Source of the DNA: Deinococcus metalli | GTDB taxonomy: Bacteria > Deinococcota > Deinococci > Deinococcales > Deinococcaceae | Reading direction: 5' to 3' | Length of the DNA: 64,000 nt | Assembly: GCF_014201805.1 (NCBI RefSeq) | Contig: NZ_JACHFK010000008.1 | Coordinates: forward strand, 62,001-126,000 | Shown here: positions 17,571-28,022 of the stretch, one piece after another | Position numbering within the stretch: the stretch's first letter is position 1 | Layout: every line of letters starts with the position of its first letter | The notes under the pieces: model-generated | What the model was told of the DNA's origin: nothing | Databases searched by the model: none | What the model saw: the letters and a program-made list of their open reading frames with translations, nothing else | Translations under genes and position numbers: made by a program

Positions 17571-17822
17571 ATGTTCTCGTGGATGAAGCGGGGCCGCACC
17601 AAGGAGACCCTGAAAGACCGCCTGGAACTGGTGCTCGCCTACGACCGCGCGCAGATTCCGCCCGGCAAGGTGGACGCGCTGCGCAACGACCTGCTGGAAG
17701 TGGTGAAGCGCTACTTCCCGACCGGCAACAGCTCCGTGGAGATCGAGCAGCGCGGCGACATGGTCGTGCTGATGGCGAACATCCCGCTGGACGAGCAGGG
17801 CACGCCGACCCGGCCGCGCTGA
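17571..17822 (+). CDS. minE: cell division topological specificity factor MinE
   Basis: An 83-residue partner of MinD. The N-terminal MFSWMKRGRTKETLKDRLELVLAYDRA supplies the membrane- and MinD-binding segment; IPPGKVDALRNDLLEVVKRYF and SVEIEQRGDMVVLMANIPL form the dimerisation domain. It stimulates MinD ATPase and drives its oscillation. It starts one base after minD stops, so the two are one transcription unit. Confidence 0.95.
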   Translation: MFSWMKRGRTKETLKDRLELVLAYDRAQIPPGKVDALRNDLLEVVKRYFPTGNSSVEIEQRGDMVVLMANIPLDEQGTPTRPR

Positions 17823-17898
17823 GCGTCCCCTCCTACCCTTTTCACCCGCCCGCGCTCTAGCCTTGGCGGGTGACTGTTCTCCCGCCGCGGTGCCCCAC

Positions 17899-18966
17899 AT
17901 GAAGTACGACCTGCGCTTTCCGGTCATCCTGGCCGCGCTGCTGGTGGTGGGCCTGATGACCGTCAGCACGGCGGCGCTGGCGCCCAAGGCCACGCCGGGT
18001 ATCTTCCCCAAGCAGCTGCTGGGGGTGGCGCTGGCGGCCGCGCCGATCGCGGCGCTGCTGTGGGCCGGGCGCGACCGCGTGTACCGGTTTGCGCCGTACA
18101 TCTACGGCTTCGCGCTGCTGCTGCAGGCCAGCACCTTCGTGATCGGCCGGGAGATCAACGGGCAGAAGAACTGGATCGTGCTGGGCCCCGTGCAGATCCA
18201 GCCGCTGGAGGTGCTGAAGTTCGCGCTGATCCTGATGCTGGCCGTGGCCCTCCAGAACGGCTACAAGGGCATGAGCACGTACATGCGGGCCCTCGCGGTG
18301 TTCCTGCCGGCCGTGGGCCTGGTGGTCAAGGCCGATTTCGGCGGGGCGATGGTCCTGAGCGTGATGTTCGGCGTGATGATGCTCGCCGCCCGCATTCCGT
18401 GGTGGCACGCGCTGCTGGCCGTGGTGCTGGTCGGCGCGGCGGTGCCCACGGTGCTGTACCCGCACCTGGAGCCGTATCAGCAAAAGCGCCTGACCATCTT
18501 CCTCAATCCCTATCAGGACCCGCGCGGCGCGGGCTATCAGGTCATCCAGAGCACCATCGCGGTCGGGTCCGGGGGACTCCAGGGCAAGGGGTACAAGCAG
18601 GGCAGCCAGTCACACAACGGCTTCCTGCCGGAAGCGCACACCGATTTCGCGTTCAGCACGTGGGCCGAGGAGCAGGGCTTCGTGGGCGCGCTCGCGGTAC
18701 TACTGCTGTACGGCGCGCTGTTCTGGGGGCTGGCCGGCATGGCGATGGAATCGCCCAGGTTGCAGGACCAGATCCTGTTCGCAGGCGTGCTCGGCCAGAT
18801 CGGCTTTCAGGTGATCGAGAACATCGGCGCGGCCCTGAGCGTCCTGCCGCTGACCGGGATTACCCTGCCGCTGATCAGCTACGGTCTGAGCAGCCTCGTG
18901 AGCACCCTATCCACCCTCGGGCTGGCGTACGTGGTGCACCGTGACCGCTTCCTGGGCAGCATCTAG
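17899..18966 (+). CDS. rodA: RodA/FtsW family peptidoglycan glycosyltransferase (SEDS protein)
   Basis: A 355-residue polytopic SEDS protein that polymerises lipid II for elongation. Conserved elements include GREINGQKNWIVLGPVQIQPLE (about residues 80-101), VVKADFGGAMVLSVMFG with the catalytic Asp (about 145), HTDFAFSTWAEEQGFVGA and LPLTGITLPLISYGLSSL. The start is uncertain: ATG 17899 is used, while GTG 17890 and TTG 17863 are in frame. The RodA rather than FtsW assignment rests on the short length and the lack of a long C-terminal tail. It follows minDE after 76 bp. Confidence 0.88.
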   Translation: MKYDLRFPVILAALLVVGLMTVSTAALAPKATPGIFPKQLLGVALAAAPIAALLWAGRDRVYRFAPYIYGFALLLQASTFVIGREINGQKNWIVLGPVQIQPLEVLKFALILMLAVALQNGYKGMSTYMRALAVFLPAVGLVVKADFGGAMVLSVMFGVMMLAARIPWWHALLAVVLVGAAVPTVLYPHLEPYQQKRLTIFLNPYQDPRGAGYQVIQSTIAVGSGGLQGKGYKQGSQSHNGFLPEAHTDFAFSTWAEEQGFVGALAVLLLYGALFWGLAGMAMESPRLQDQILFAGVLGQIGFQVIENIGAALSVLPLTGITLPLISYGLSSLVSTLSTLGLAYVVHRDRFLGSI

Positions 18967-19063
18967 GCCCGGCGGGCCGGTTGAGGACCGAGCGGTCCAA
19001 CCGGATCGGCCCGTTCATCTCCTCGGCCGATCCGTTCGGCTGCCGACCCTTCGTCTGGCCCCT

Positions 19064-19069
19064 TAGACT
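19064..19069 (+). promoter_or_regulatory. -10 box of a leaderless promoter (DHFR-like gene)
   Basis: TAGACT is 5 nt before the ATG at 19075. Confidence 0.5.
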
Positions 19070-19074
19070 TCCTC

Positions 19075-19629
19075 ATGCCCTTTCTCGTCTACATCGCCGC
19101 GAGCGTGGACGGCTTCATCGCCCGGCCGGACGGCTCGCTGGACTGGCTGCCGGGCGCGCAGCAGGGCAGTCCGCCCATGCCCACCGGCGAGGACCACGGC
19201 TACGAGGCCTTCATGGCGCGCGTGGACACCGTGGTCATGGGGCGGAGTACCTTCGACACCGTGCGCGAGTACCGGCCGTGGCCGTACGCGGGCAAGCGCC
19301 TGGTCGTCCTGAGCCGCACCCTGACGCCCGCTGACCTGCCGCGTGATCTGGCGGGGCAGGTCAGCGTTCACCCCGGCCCGGTGGACGCGCTGGCGGCGGC
19401 CCTGGCCGGTGCGCGGGGCGTGTACGTGGACGGCGGGCAGACCATCCAGGCCTTCCTGCGCGCCGGGCTGCTGGACGAACTGATCGTCACGCGCATTCCG
19501 GTGCTGCTGGGCGCGGGCCGGCCGCTGTTCGGGGCGCTGGACGCCGACGTGCTCCTGCGACACGTGGACACGCAGGCGTTCCCGAGCGGCTTCGTGCAGA
19601 GTACCTACGCCCCCATCCGCTCCAGCTGA
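19075..19629 (+). CDS. dihydrofolate reductase family / RibD C-terminal domain protein
   Basis: A 184-residue protein with the RibD_C/DHFR-like fold. The start FLVYIAASVDGFIARPDGSLDWL, the segment DTVVMGRSTFDTV and the late stretch VYVDGGQTIQAFLRAGLLDELIVTRIPVLLG are typical of YwjB/YyaP-type proteins. It probably binds NADPH, but its substrate is unknown and it is not the essential DHFR. It begins a tight run of four same-strand genes. Confidence 0.85.
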   Translation: MPFLVYIAASVDGFIARPDGSLDWLPGAQQGSPPMPTGEDHGYEAFMARVDTVVMGRSTFDTVREYRPWPYAGKRLVVLSRTLTPADLPRDLAGQVSVHPGPVDALAAALAGARGVYVDGGQTIQAFLRAGLLDELIVTRIPVLLGAGRPLFGALDADVLLRHVDTQAFPSGFVQSTYAPIRSS

Positions 19630-19648
19630 TCCGGTGGCATTCTGGGGC

Positions 19649-20245
19649 ATGGCTCCCGCCGCCGCACTCGATCTGCTCGAACCCGCGTCCCGCGCCGAGT
19701 GGCGGACGTGGCTGGAGGGGCACCACGCGGCCAGTCCCGGCGTGCGCCTAGTGATCCACAAGAAGACCTCGCCCACCCCGAACCTGAGCGTACCGGACGC
19801 GGTGGAAGAGGCCCTGTGCTTCGGGTGGATCGACTCGACGGCCCGCGCGCTGGACGCGCACCGCTGGGTGATCCAGGTGACGCCGCGCAAGTCCGGCAGC
19901 GGCTGGAGCGCCGTGAACAAGGAACGCATTGCCCGGATGCAGGCAGCGGGTCTGATGGCACCCGCCGGGCAGGCCCGCATCGACGCGGCCGTGCAGGACG
20001 GCACATGGGCAAAGCTGGACGCCGTCGAACGGCTGGAGCTGCCCGCCGACCTGCGCGCCGCCCTGGACGCGCATCCCGGCGCGGCCACGCACTGGGACGC
20101 CTTCCCGCGCAGTGCGAAGCGCGCCGTGCTGGAGTGGATCGCGCAGGCGAAGACCGAAGCCACGCGCCGCAAGCGGGTCGCGGAGGCCGCCGACAAGGCC
20201 GCGCGGGGGGAGCGTGCCAACCAGTGGACGCGGAAGGCGCCATGA
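19649..20245 (+). CDS. YdeI/OmpD-associated family protein
   Basis: A 198-residue protein of the YdeI-like family: EWRTWLEGHHAASPGVRLVIHKK, the motif EEALCFGWIDSTARALD and PRKSGSGWSAVNKERIARM are diagnostic. The C-terminal helix is rich in Lys/Arg (TRRKRVAEAADKAARGER). The biochemical function is not established. I chose ATG 19649; an in-frame GTG at 19634 is possible. The stop overlaps the next start as ATGA. Confidence 0.82.
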   Translation: MAPAAALDLLEPASRAEWRTWLEGHHAASPGVRLVIHKKTSPTPNLSVPDAVEEALCFGWIDSTARALDAHRWVIQVTPRKSGSGWSAVNKERIARMQAAGLMAPAGQARIDAAVQDGTWAKLDAVERLELPADLRAALDAHPGAATHWDAFPRSAKRAVLEWIAQAKTEATRRKRVAEAADKAARGERANQWTRKAP

Positions 20246-20664
20246 CGCCCGAGCAGCTCATCCGCGAACTGAACCTGACTCCGCACCCGGAGGGCGGCCA
20301 CTACGTCCAGATTCACGAGGATGCGGTGGCGGTGGACGGCCGGCCCGTGTGCACCAGCATCTACTTCCTGCTGCGGGCCGGCGAGGTCTCGCACTGGCAC
20401 CGCGTGGACGCCACGGAAGTGTGGGCGTACCACGCGGGGGCGCCGCTGGAGCTGTCCATCTGGGACGGCGGGGCCATGCGGCGCGTGCGCCTGGGGCCGG
20501 ACGTCCTGCACGGCGAGCGGCCGCAGGGCATCGTGCCGGCCCACGCGTGGCAGTCGGCCCGCAGTCTGGGCGAGTGGACGCTGGTGGGCTGCGTGGTCGC
20601 GCCGGGCTTCCATTTTGGGGGCTTCGAACTGGCCCCGCCGGGCTGGGCACCGGACGCGGGCTGA
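20242..20664 (+). CDS. cupin domain protein (DUF985)
   Basis: A 140-residue single-domain cupin. LIRELNLTPHPEGGHYVQIHED, SIYFLLRAGEVSHWHRVDATEVWAYHAG and AHAWQSARSLGEWTLVGCVVAPGFHFGGFEL match the DUF985/YML079w group. The SHWHR and late Glu/His positions could bind a metal or small ligand, but no activity is established. It overlaps the YdeI-like gene by 4 bp and is followed by the DUF429 gene after 3 bp, so the three are translated together. Confidence 0.87.
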   Translation: MTPEQLIRELNLTPHPEGGHYVQIHEDAVAVDGRPVCTSIYFLLRAGEVSHWHRVDATEVWAYHAGAPLELSIWDGGAMRRVRLGPDVLHGERPQGIVPAHAWQSARSLGEWTLVGCVVAPGFHFGGFELAPPGWAPDAG

Positions 20665-20667
20665 CGG

Positions 20668-21450
20668 GTGCAGTTCGTCGGTCTCGATCTGGCGTGGTCC
20701 GTGCGTAACCCTTCGGGCGGCGCGGTGGTGCGGCTGGACGGCGCGGCCGGGGACCTCACGGCGTCGGCGCTGCTGGGCGACGACGCGGACGTCATGGCGT
20801 TCCTCGACCGGCACGTCGGGGCATCGGGCGGGTGCCTCGTGGCGGTGGACGCGCCGCTGGCCGTGCCGAACGCGGCCGGTCGGCGGCCCGCCGAGGCGGC
20901 GCTCGGCACGGTGTTCGCCCGCTTTCACGCGGGCGCGCACCCCACCAACCGTGCCCGCGTGGCCGACGCGGCGGGCAGCGTGCGCGGTGAGCGCGTGGTC
21001 GCGGCGCTGGCGGAGCGCGGCTTCGTGCACGATCCGTGGCTACACGCCCGCGCCGAGGTCCGGCGGGTCGTGGAGGTCTACCCGCACCCGGCGATGGTGT
21101 CGCTGTTCGGCCTGAGCCGCACCCTGAAGTACAAGAACAAGGGGCAGGGAAGGGCGCTGCTGGACGCCGCCTGGGCCGAGCTGTACGGCCACCTGCGCGC
21201 CCTGGAGACCGCCGAGCCGGCGCTGCGTGGCCTGGACGCGCTGCTGGCGACCGACCCCACCACCCTGCGCGGGCGGGCGCTGAAGGATCACGAGGACCGC
21301 GTCGACGCCGTGGTCTGCGCGTACATCGCCCTCTACGCGTGGTGGTGGGGCGCGGCGCGCACGGAGGTCTTCGGCACCCTGGAGGGCGGCTCGATCCTGA
21401 CGCCCACGCTGCCGGAGCGCTGGCCCGGCGCCAGGACGGCCGCATCTTGA
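20668..21450 (+). CDS. DUF429 domain protein (RNase H-like fold)
   Basis: A 260-residue protein of the DUF429 family, predicted to be an RNase H-like nuclease. The acidic positions expected for the fold are visible: Asp in FVGLDLAW (residue 7), Asp in VAVDAPLAVPN (about 57), and Glu/Asp in KDHEDRVDAVVCAYIA near the C-terminus. YPHPAMVSLFGL is also conserved. No experimental role is known to me. It starts at a GTG and closes the four-gene run from 19.1 kb. Confidence 0.82.
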   Translation: MQFVGLDLAWSVRNPSGGAVVRLDGAAGDLTASALLGDDADVMAFLDRHVGASGGCLVAVDAPLAVPNAAGRRPAEAALGTVFARFHAGAHPTNRARVADAAGSVRGERVVAALAERGFVHDPWLHARAEVRRVVEVYPHPAMVSLFGLSRTLKYKNKGQGRALLDAAWAELYGHLRALETAEPALRGLDALLATDPTTLRGRALKDHEDRVDAVVCAYIALYAWWWGAARTEVFGTLEGGSILTPTLPERWPGARTAAS

Positions 21451-21490
21451 GGCGCACTTCAGCGTGACGCCCAGCAAGCGCTTTAAGAGT

Positions 21491-21496
21491 TAAAGT
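21491..21496 (+). promoter_or_regulatory. -10 box of a leaderless promoter (aldo/keto reductase)
   Basis: TAAAGT lies 7 nt before the ATG at 21504, in a short AT-rich patch (TTTAAGAGTTAAAG). Confidence 0.55.
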
Positions 21497-21503
21497 ACCC
21501 CTC

Positions 21504-22451
<948 letters not shown>

Positions 22452-22469
22452 CCACCCGGTTCCGGGACG

Positions 22470-22505
22470 TGGGCTCTGGGCAATCTGGGAGCTTCTCAGA
22501 GCCCA
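22470..22505 (+). terminator. terminator-like hairpin after the aldo/keto reductase
   Basis: TGGGCTCTG (22470-22478) and CAGAGCCCA (22497-22505) pair over an 18-nt loop, 18 bp after the stop. No T-run follows. Confidence 0.45.
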
Positions 22506-22559
22506 GGGTCCGCCGCTCCTTTGCAACTTTCGGCGCACGTGCCCCCATCCGCGCGCGGC

Positions 22560-22565
22560 TATGCT
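22560..22565 (+). promoter_or_regulatory. -10 box of a leaderless promoter (ABC ATPase)
   Basis: TATGCT is 6 nt before the ATG at 22572. Confidence 0.55.
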
Positions 22566-22571
22566 GCCCGG

Positions 22572-23546
22572 ATGGACGCACCCGCCATCGAGACGCACGA
22601 CCTGCGCAAGGAGTACCGGGGCCGCGCGGTCGTGGACGGCCTGACCCTGGTGGTGCAGCCCGGCGAGGTCTTCGGCTTCCTGGGGCCCAACGGCGCGGGC
22701 AAGAGCACCACGGTAAAGATGCTGCTGGGCCTGGTGCTGCCCACCGCCGGCACGGTGCGCGTGCTGGGCGGCTCGCCGGCGAACCCGGCGGTGCGCGCCC
22801 GGCTGGGCTTCCTGCCGGAGCAGTTCCGCTTCCAGACGTGGATGACCGGGCAGGAGTTCCTGCGCTTCCACGGCCGACTGGCAGGCCTGAACGCCGGGGA
22901 ACTCCGCACCCGCATCCCCGAGGTGCTGGAGGTCGTCGGGCTGGGTGGGCGCGGGCACGAGGTGCTGGGCGGGTACTCCAAGGGCATGTTGCAGCGTGCC
23001 GGGCTGGCCGGAGCGATCCTGGCCCGGCCGCAGCTCGTCTTTCTGGACGAACCGACCAGCGCGCTCGATCCCATCGGGCGGGTGGAGGTGCGCGAGATCA
23101 TCGAGCGGCTGCGTTCTCAGGGCGTGGCGGTGTTCCTGAACTCGCACCTGCTCAGTGAGGTCGAGCAGGTGTGCGACCGGGTGGCCTTCGTGAAGGCGGG
23201 GCGGGTGCTGCGCCAGGGCACCATGCGCGAGCTGATGGGCGGCGTGCTGCCGCTGGACGTGCGGGTGGACACCCTGCCGCCGGGCCTGCTGGACACCCTG
23301 TCGCGCCTGGGAGAACTGCGGCACACCGACACGAACACGCCCGGCCGCGCCAGCGTGGAACTGTGGCTCCAGCGCGAGGACGCCATCCCGGCCATCGCGC
23401 GGGCCGTGCTGGACAGCGGCGCGCAGCTCTACGCCCTGACGCCGCGCCGCCCCGATCTGGAGACGATGTTCCTCGACCTGATCGAGGACACGCCGGAAGC
23501 GAGCCGCCGGCCCCAGCTGCAGAATGGGCAGGCCGCACGTGCGTAA
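22572..23546 (+). CDS. ABC transporter ATP-binding protein
   Basis: A 324-residue ABC-2-type ATPase. Walker A GPNGAGKSTT is near residues 38-47, the signature region is GGYSKGMLQRAGLA, Walker B is LVFLDEPTSALDP and the switch His is in LNSHLLSEVEQ. The C-terminal ~100 residues form the extra domain common in exporters of this group. With the overlapping permease gene it would make a drug, lipid or polysaccharide exporter; the cargo is not predictable. Confidence 0.92.
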   Translation: MDAPAIETHDLRKEYRGRAVVDGLTLVVQPGEVFGFLGPNGAGKSTTVKMLLGLVLPTAGTVRVLGGSPANPAVRARLGFLPEQFRFQTWMTGQEFLRFHGRLAGLNAGELRTRIPEVLEVVGLGGRGHEVLGGYSKGMLQRAGLAGAILARPQLVFLDEPTSALDPIGRVEVREIIERLRSQGVAVFLNSHLLSEVEQVCDRVAFVKAGRVLRQGTMRELMGGVLPLDVRVDTLPPGLLDTLSRLGELRHTDTNTPGRASVELWLQREDAIPAIARAVLDSGAQLYALTPRRPDLETMFLDLIEDTPEASRRPQLQNGQAARA

Positions 23547-24411
23547 CGCCCTGCTGATCGCGGAACTGTCGCTGCGGGAAGCCTTCCGCAAGCGCCTGGT
23601 GAGCGTGCTGGTGGTGCTCAGCGTGCTGTTCATCGGGTTTTTCCTGTACGGCGTGGTGCGGCTGGAGCAGGCGCTCGACCAGCGTGCCCTCGACGCGGGC
23701 CTGGAGGGGCGCAGCACGACCGGCGCGGGCAACATCCCCGTGATCTCCTCGGCGCTGTTCGGGATGTATCTGGTCTACTTCCTGGGCTCGCTGATGGCGG
23801 TGCTGTCCACCGTCGGGGCGGTCAGCGCGGATATCGAGAACGGCGTGATGCAGAGCGTGATCGCGAGGCCCATCAGCCGCGCCCAGGTCGTGCTGGGCCG
23901 CTTCCTGGGCTTCGGGGCCGTAAACGTGGCGTACGTGGCGCTGCTGGGCGCGGCGCTGCTGGGCGGCGTGTACGCCATCACCGGGTACCTGCCGCCCGCC
24001 CCGGCCGCCGCGCTGGCGCTGATCCTGCTGGCGGTGCTGATGCTCACCGCCCTGACCGTGCTGGGCAGCACCCTGTTCACCACGCTCGCCAACGGCATCG
24101 GCGTGTTCGTGCTGTACGGCGTGGGCTTCACCGGCGGGATTCTGGGTGCCATCGGCCGCATCGCGGACACGCCCACCCTGGTCACGCTGGGCAAGGTCGC
24201 CAACGCCGTGATGCCCAGCAACGCCCTGTGGCTGGGGGCCAGCTACCACCTGCAACCCGCGTTCATGCTCCAGGTGAGCGACATGGCGCGCGGCGCCAAT
24301 CCCTTCACGTCCTCCACGCCGATTGCCGCCGGACTGGTCGTGTGGGCGTGCGCGCTGACCGTCCTCGCCGTGGGCGGCGCGATGTGGCGGTTCAGCCGGC
24401 GCGACTTGTAG
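23524..24411 (+). CDS. ABC-2 type transporter permease
   Basis: A 295-residue protein with about six membrane helices and a periplasmic loop after the first (QALDQRALDAGLEGRSTT). VSADIENGVMQSVIARPISRAQVVLGRFLG (about residues 100-130) is the conserved ABC-2 segment. It overlaps the ATPase gene by 23 bp when the ATG at 23524 is used; the in-frame GTG at 23539 is an alternative start that still overlaps. Partner of the preceding ATPase. Confidence 0.88.
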   Translation: MGRPHVRNALLIAELSLREAFRKRLVSVLVVLSVLFIGFFLYGVVRLEQALDQRALDAGLEGRSTTGAGNIPVISSALFGMYLVYFLGSLMAVLSTVGAVSADIENGVMQSVIARPISRAQVVLGRFLGFGAVNVAYVALLGAALLGGVYAITGYLPPAPAAALALILLAVLMLTALTVLGSTLFTTLANGIGVFVLYGVGFTGGILGAIGRIADTPTLVTLGKVANAVMPSNALWLGASYHLQPAFMLQVSDMARGANPFTSSTPIAAGLVVWACALTVLAVGGAMWRFSRRDL

Positions 24412-24417
24412 CGGAGG

Positions 24418-24440
24418 GGCCGCGCCGTGAGGGCGCGGCC
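24418..24440. terminator. bidirectional terminator hairpin
   Basis: GGCCGCGCC and GGCGCGGCC form a perfect 9-bp stem with loop GTGAG between the convergent permease and DUF4260 genes. Confidence 0.65.
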
Positions 24441-24447
24441 GTCCGTG

Positions 24448-24846
24448 TCAGGCGTCCAAGTGCGTGTGCCCGAAGGCGTCGGGAAATTTCAGACCGTAGC
24501 CCGCCGCGCGGTCGAATCCGATGTGCGCCAGCATGACCAGGCCGCTCAGGGTGGCCAGGGGTTGGTTCAGGAGCAGGCCGGCCGCGGTCAGCGCGATGGG
24601 CAGGACGGTGCTGTGGACAGCGTTGTACAGCGCGGCCCCGACCCGTGGACCGGCCACGTAGCCGACAAACGTCAGGTCGGCCAGGAACCCCAGGAACAGG
24701 TAACCCCAGTGGCCGCCCTCATGCAGGAACGCTGCGGCACTCAGGATGCACAGGGCCAGGCCCTCCACGCGGAGCAGGCCCAGCGGATGCTGCAGGGACA
24801 GCCGGGCAGGGACATGGCGGGAGGGGCGGGCAGCGGCGTTCGTCAT
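24448..24846 (-). CDS. DUF4260 family membrane protein
   Basis: A 132-residue protein with about four hydrophobic helices. The segments LRVEGLALCILSAAAF, FLADLTFVGYVAGPRVGAALYNAVHS and MLAHIGFDRAAGYGLKFPDAFGHTHL are those of DUF4260. Function unknown. AAAGGAG lies 7 bp before the ATG. Its promoter has a perfect TTGACA and is overlaid with repeated half-sites, so it is likely tightly repressed by a regulator not encoded next to it. Confidence 0.85.
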   Translation of the reverse strand: MTNAAARPSRHVPARLSLQHPLGLLRVEGLALCILSAAAFLHEGGHWGYLFLGFLADLTFVGYVAGPRVGAALYNAVHSTVLPIALTAAGLLLNQPLATLSGLVMLAHIGFDRAAGYGLKFPDAFGHTHLDA

Positions 24847-24859
24847 GGGCGTCTCCTTT

Positions 24860-24933
24860 CAAGGCGTACGGTGTTTCCCTTGAATGCGAACACTGTACGC
24901 CTTGTGGAGAGGGCTGTCAAGGCATACGGCGTT
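24860..24933. promoter_or_regulatory. three operator half-sites spaced 29 bp over the DUF4260 promoter
   Basis: CAAGGCGTACGGTGTT at 24860-24875, its inverted near-copy AACACTGTACGCCTTG at 24889-24904 (one mismatch) and a third direct copy CAAGGCATACGGCGTT at 24918-24933 start exactly 29 bp apart in alternating orientation. The second covers the -10 box and the third overlaps the -35 box. A partial fourth arm (CGCCTTG) ends at 24940. Confidence 0.75.
24892..24920 (-). promoter_or_regulatory. sigma-70 promoter of the DUF4260 gene
   Basis: On the minus strand TTGACA (24920-24915) and TACAGT (24897-24892) are separated by 17 bp, close to ideal. It predicts a leader of about 40 nt carrying the AAAGGAG ribosome-binding site. 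Confidence 0.8.
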
Positions 24934-25186
24934 CGCCTTGTGGTGGGGCCGAGCGCTGTCTGAGATTCCATGCCGGGACTGCCACTGGTCCGGCCCAGCC
25001 AGCCCATGAAACGGTCCCCAGTGTGTCGTCGCGTCCAGAGACCGCTGCACGCTGAGGTGTGCGGCGCGTACCCAGCGGGCGCCCGTGGATCATGGGCCGT
25101 GTCTGGCGAGCGCTGAAGCAACGGCCACGGTGCGCTATTCGCCGGGCTGCGGTCCCTGCCTGTCCTATCAGGACGACAAATCCTTC

Positions 25187-26445
<1,259 letters not shown>

Positions 26446-26449
<4 letters not shown>

Positions 26450-27351
26450 GGGCCGTCGGCCACCGGGGCGGCCGGCTCGGCGGCCTTGGCGGCCAGCTGC
26501 CGCAGGGTGGGCGCGGCGAGCAGCTGGTCCTCGCGCAGCTTCAGCACCGCGCCCAGCGTGGCCTCAATGGACGCGGCGTCCAGGTGGTCGCGGTGCAGGC
26601 TGGCCAGGGCGGCGGCCCAGTCGAGCGTCTCGGCCACGCCGGGCGGTTTGCCCAGCGGCAGGGCGCGCAGCGTGTGGATGGCGTCCGTGACCTGCCGGGC
26701 CAGCCGCGCGTTCACGCCGGGCAGCCGCGCGTGCACGATCTCCAGTTCCTGGCGGGCGGTGGGGTACTCGACCCAGTGGTACAGGCAGCGGCGGCGCAGG
26801 GCGTCGCTCAACTCGCGCGAGCGGTTGCTGGTCAGGATCACGTGCGGGCGGCTGCGCGCGTGCAGGGTGCCGAGTTCCGGCACGGTCACCTGCCACTCGG
26901 CCAGCAGTTCCAGCAAGAAGGCCTCGAAGGCGTCGTCGGCGCGGTCGACCTCGTCGATCAGCAGCACCGGAGCGCGCTCCTCGCGGATCGCCTGGAGCAG
27001 CGGGCGGGCCAGCAGGAACGTCTCGCCGTACAGCTCGTCGTCGCCGACGCGGGCGCCGCTCAGTTCGGCGGCGCGCAGGTGCAGCAGTTGCCGCGCGTAG
27101 TTCCACTCGTACAGCGCGGCCTGGGCGTCCAGACCCTCATAGCACTGGAGCCGGATCAGCCGCGTGTCCAGCGCCAGCGCGAGGGTCTTGGCGGCCTCGG
27201 TCTTGCCCACGCCGGCGGGACCCTCGAGCAGCAGCGGCTTGTCCAGCGCCACGACCAGCCGCAGCGCGGTGGCAAGCGCCTCGCCGGCCACGTATCCGCG
27301 CGCGCGGAACAGGGTCTGGATGTCGGCGGGGGTCGGCACCGGGGCGGTCAC
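26446..27351 (-). CDS. MoxR-type AAA ATPase (CoxD-like)
   Basis: A 301-residue AAA+ ATPase. Walker A LEGPAGVGKTEAAKTL is near residues 38-53; Walker B VLLIDEVDRAD near 132-142; sensor 1 HVILTSNRSRELSDALRRRC with the Arg finger follows. The length and the paired VWA gene identify a MoxR/CoxD-type chaperone. It is the first gene of the two-gene operon and overlaps the VWA gene by 4 bp. Confidence 0.9.
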
Positions 27352-27563
27352 GGCGCCGCCCGCAGCGCGCGTGACCCGGCGGGGGGGAAGGTCGGCATAC
27401 GCGTCCAGTATCCGCGCCGGGCGCGGTCCGCGATCGTAGTCTTACAAACCATTCAAACTGCCCTCCTGGCCGCACTTTCCGGGTTCGTCCCGCGGTGGGA
27501 CGGGCGGGTCTTCATGTCCTGAACGCGCCCGGAGCTGTGAGGGCGTCGTGAGAGGGGGCTGCG

Positions 27564-27569
27564 TAGGGT
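27564..27569 (+). promoter_or_regulatory. -10-like box before the small membrane protein gene
   Basis: TAGGGT lies 7 nt before the ATG at 27577; the match is weaker than at other leaderless genes here. Confidence 0.4.
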
Positions 27570-27576
27570 GAAGCCC

Positions 27577-27894
27577 ATGAACGTCCCCCTCCTGCTATGC
27601 ATCCTGATCGCCCTGGTCTCCGGCCTGCACGCCGGACGCGGCTTCCTGAGGGCGCACCTCCAGGGGGGCAACATGGTGATCCCCGCGCTGGCGCACATGG
27701 CCGTCTCGGCCGCGCTGATGGTGCTGAGTGTGCTGCTGGACACCACCGACGGCAACCTGCTGTGGATGATCGTCGCGACCGCCAGCATGGCCGGCCTGGG
27801 CCTGGGAGCGCTGCTGCCCAGCCACCCCGCCCCCGTCGCCGCCGAGGTGCCCGCCCAGACCGAGGCCGCGCTGACGCCCGCCCACGCCGCCTGA
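27577..27894 (+). CDS. small membrane protein of unknown function
   Basis: A 105-residue protein with three hydrophobic stretches (VPLLLCILIALVSGLHAG, VIPALAHMAVSAALMVLSVLL, LLWMIVATASMAGLGLGALL) and an Ala/Pro-rich C-terminal tail. No family recognised. The in-frame GTG at 27568 is an alternative start, but the promoter box favours 27577. A strong terminator follows. Confidence 0.6.
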   Translation: MNVPLLLCILIALVSGLHAGRGFLRAHLQGGNMVIPALAHMAVSAALMVLSVLLDTTDGNLLWMIVATASMAGLGLGALLPSHPAPVAAEVPAQTEAALTPAHAA

Positions 27895-27910
27895 CGCTGT
27901 TCCACGTCCG

Positions 27911-27941
27911 GTGCCGCCCAGTCCTCGTGGCTGGGCGGCAC
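27911..27941 (+). terminator. intrinsic terminator after the small membrane protein gene
   Basis: GTGCCGCCCAG (27911-27921) pairs perfectly with CTGGGCGGCAC (27931-27941) around a 9-nt loop. Confidence 0.7.
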
Positions 27942-27995
27942 TGTCCATAACGGGCCCTTCACTTCCGTAGGATGACGGCGCACATGCCGGCCCGG

Positions 27996-28001
27996 TATAA
28001 G
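27996..28001 (+). promoter_or_regulatory. -10 box of the gene at 28023
   Basis: TATAAG stands out in GC-rich DNA; no good -35 is seen. Transcription from it would start after the upstream in-frame ATG at 27972, which supports the start at 28023 with its AGAGGAG site. Confidence 0.55.
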
Positions 28002-28022
28002 AACGGCAGAGGAGATGCCCGC

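Larger units (their letters stand above)
24847..25186. other. 340-bp intergenic region upstream of the DUF4260 gene
   Basis: The first ~95 bp hold the DUF4260 promoter and its operator array. The remaining ~240 bp, up to the end of the VWA gene, contain no gene I can support. Confidence 0.6.

Noticed and set aside
24859..25050. A 63-residue minus-strand frame upstream of DUF4260
   Set aside because: It covers the promoter/operator array and has no family resemblance; a regulator gene would be much longer.
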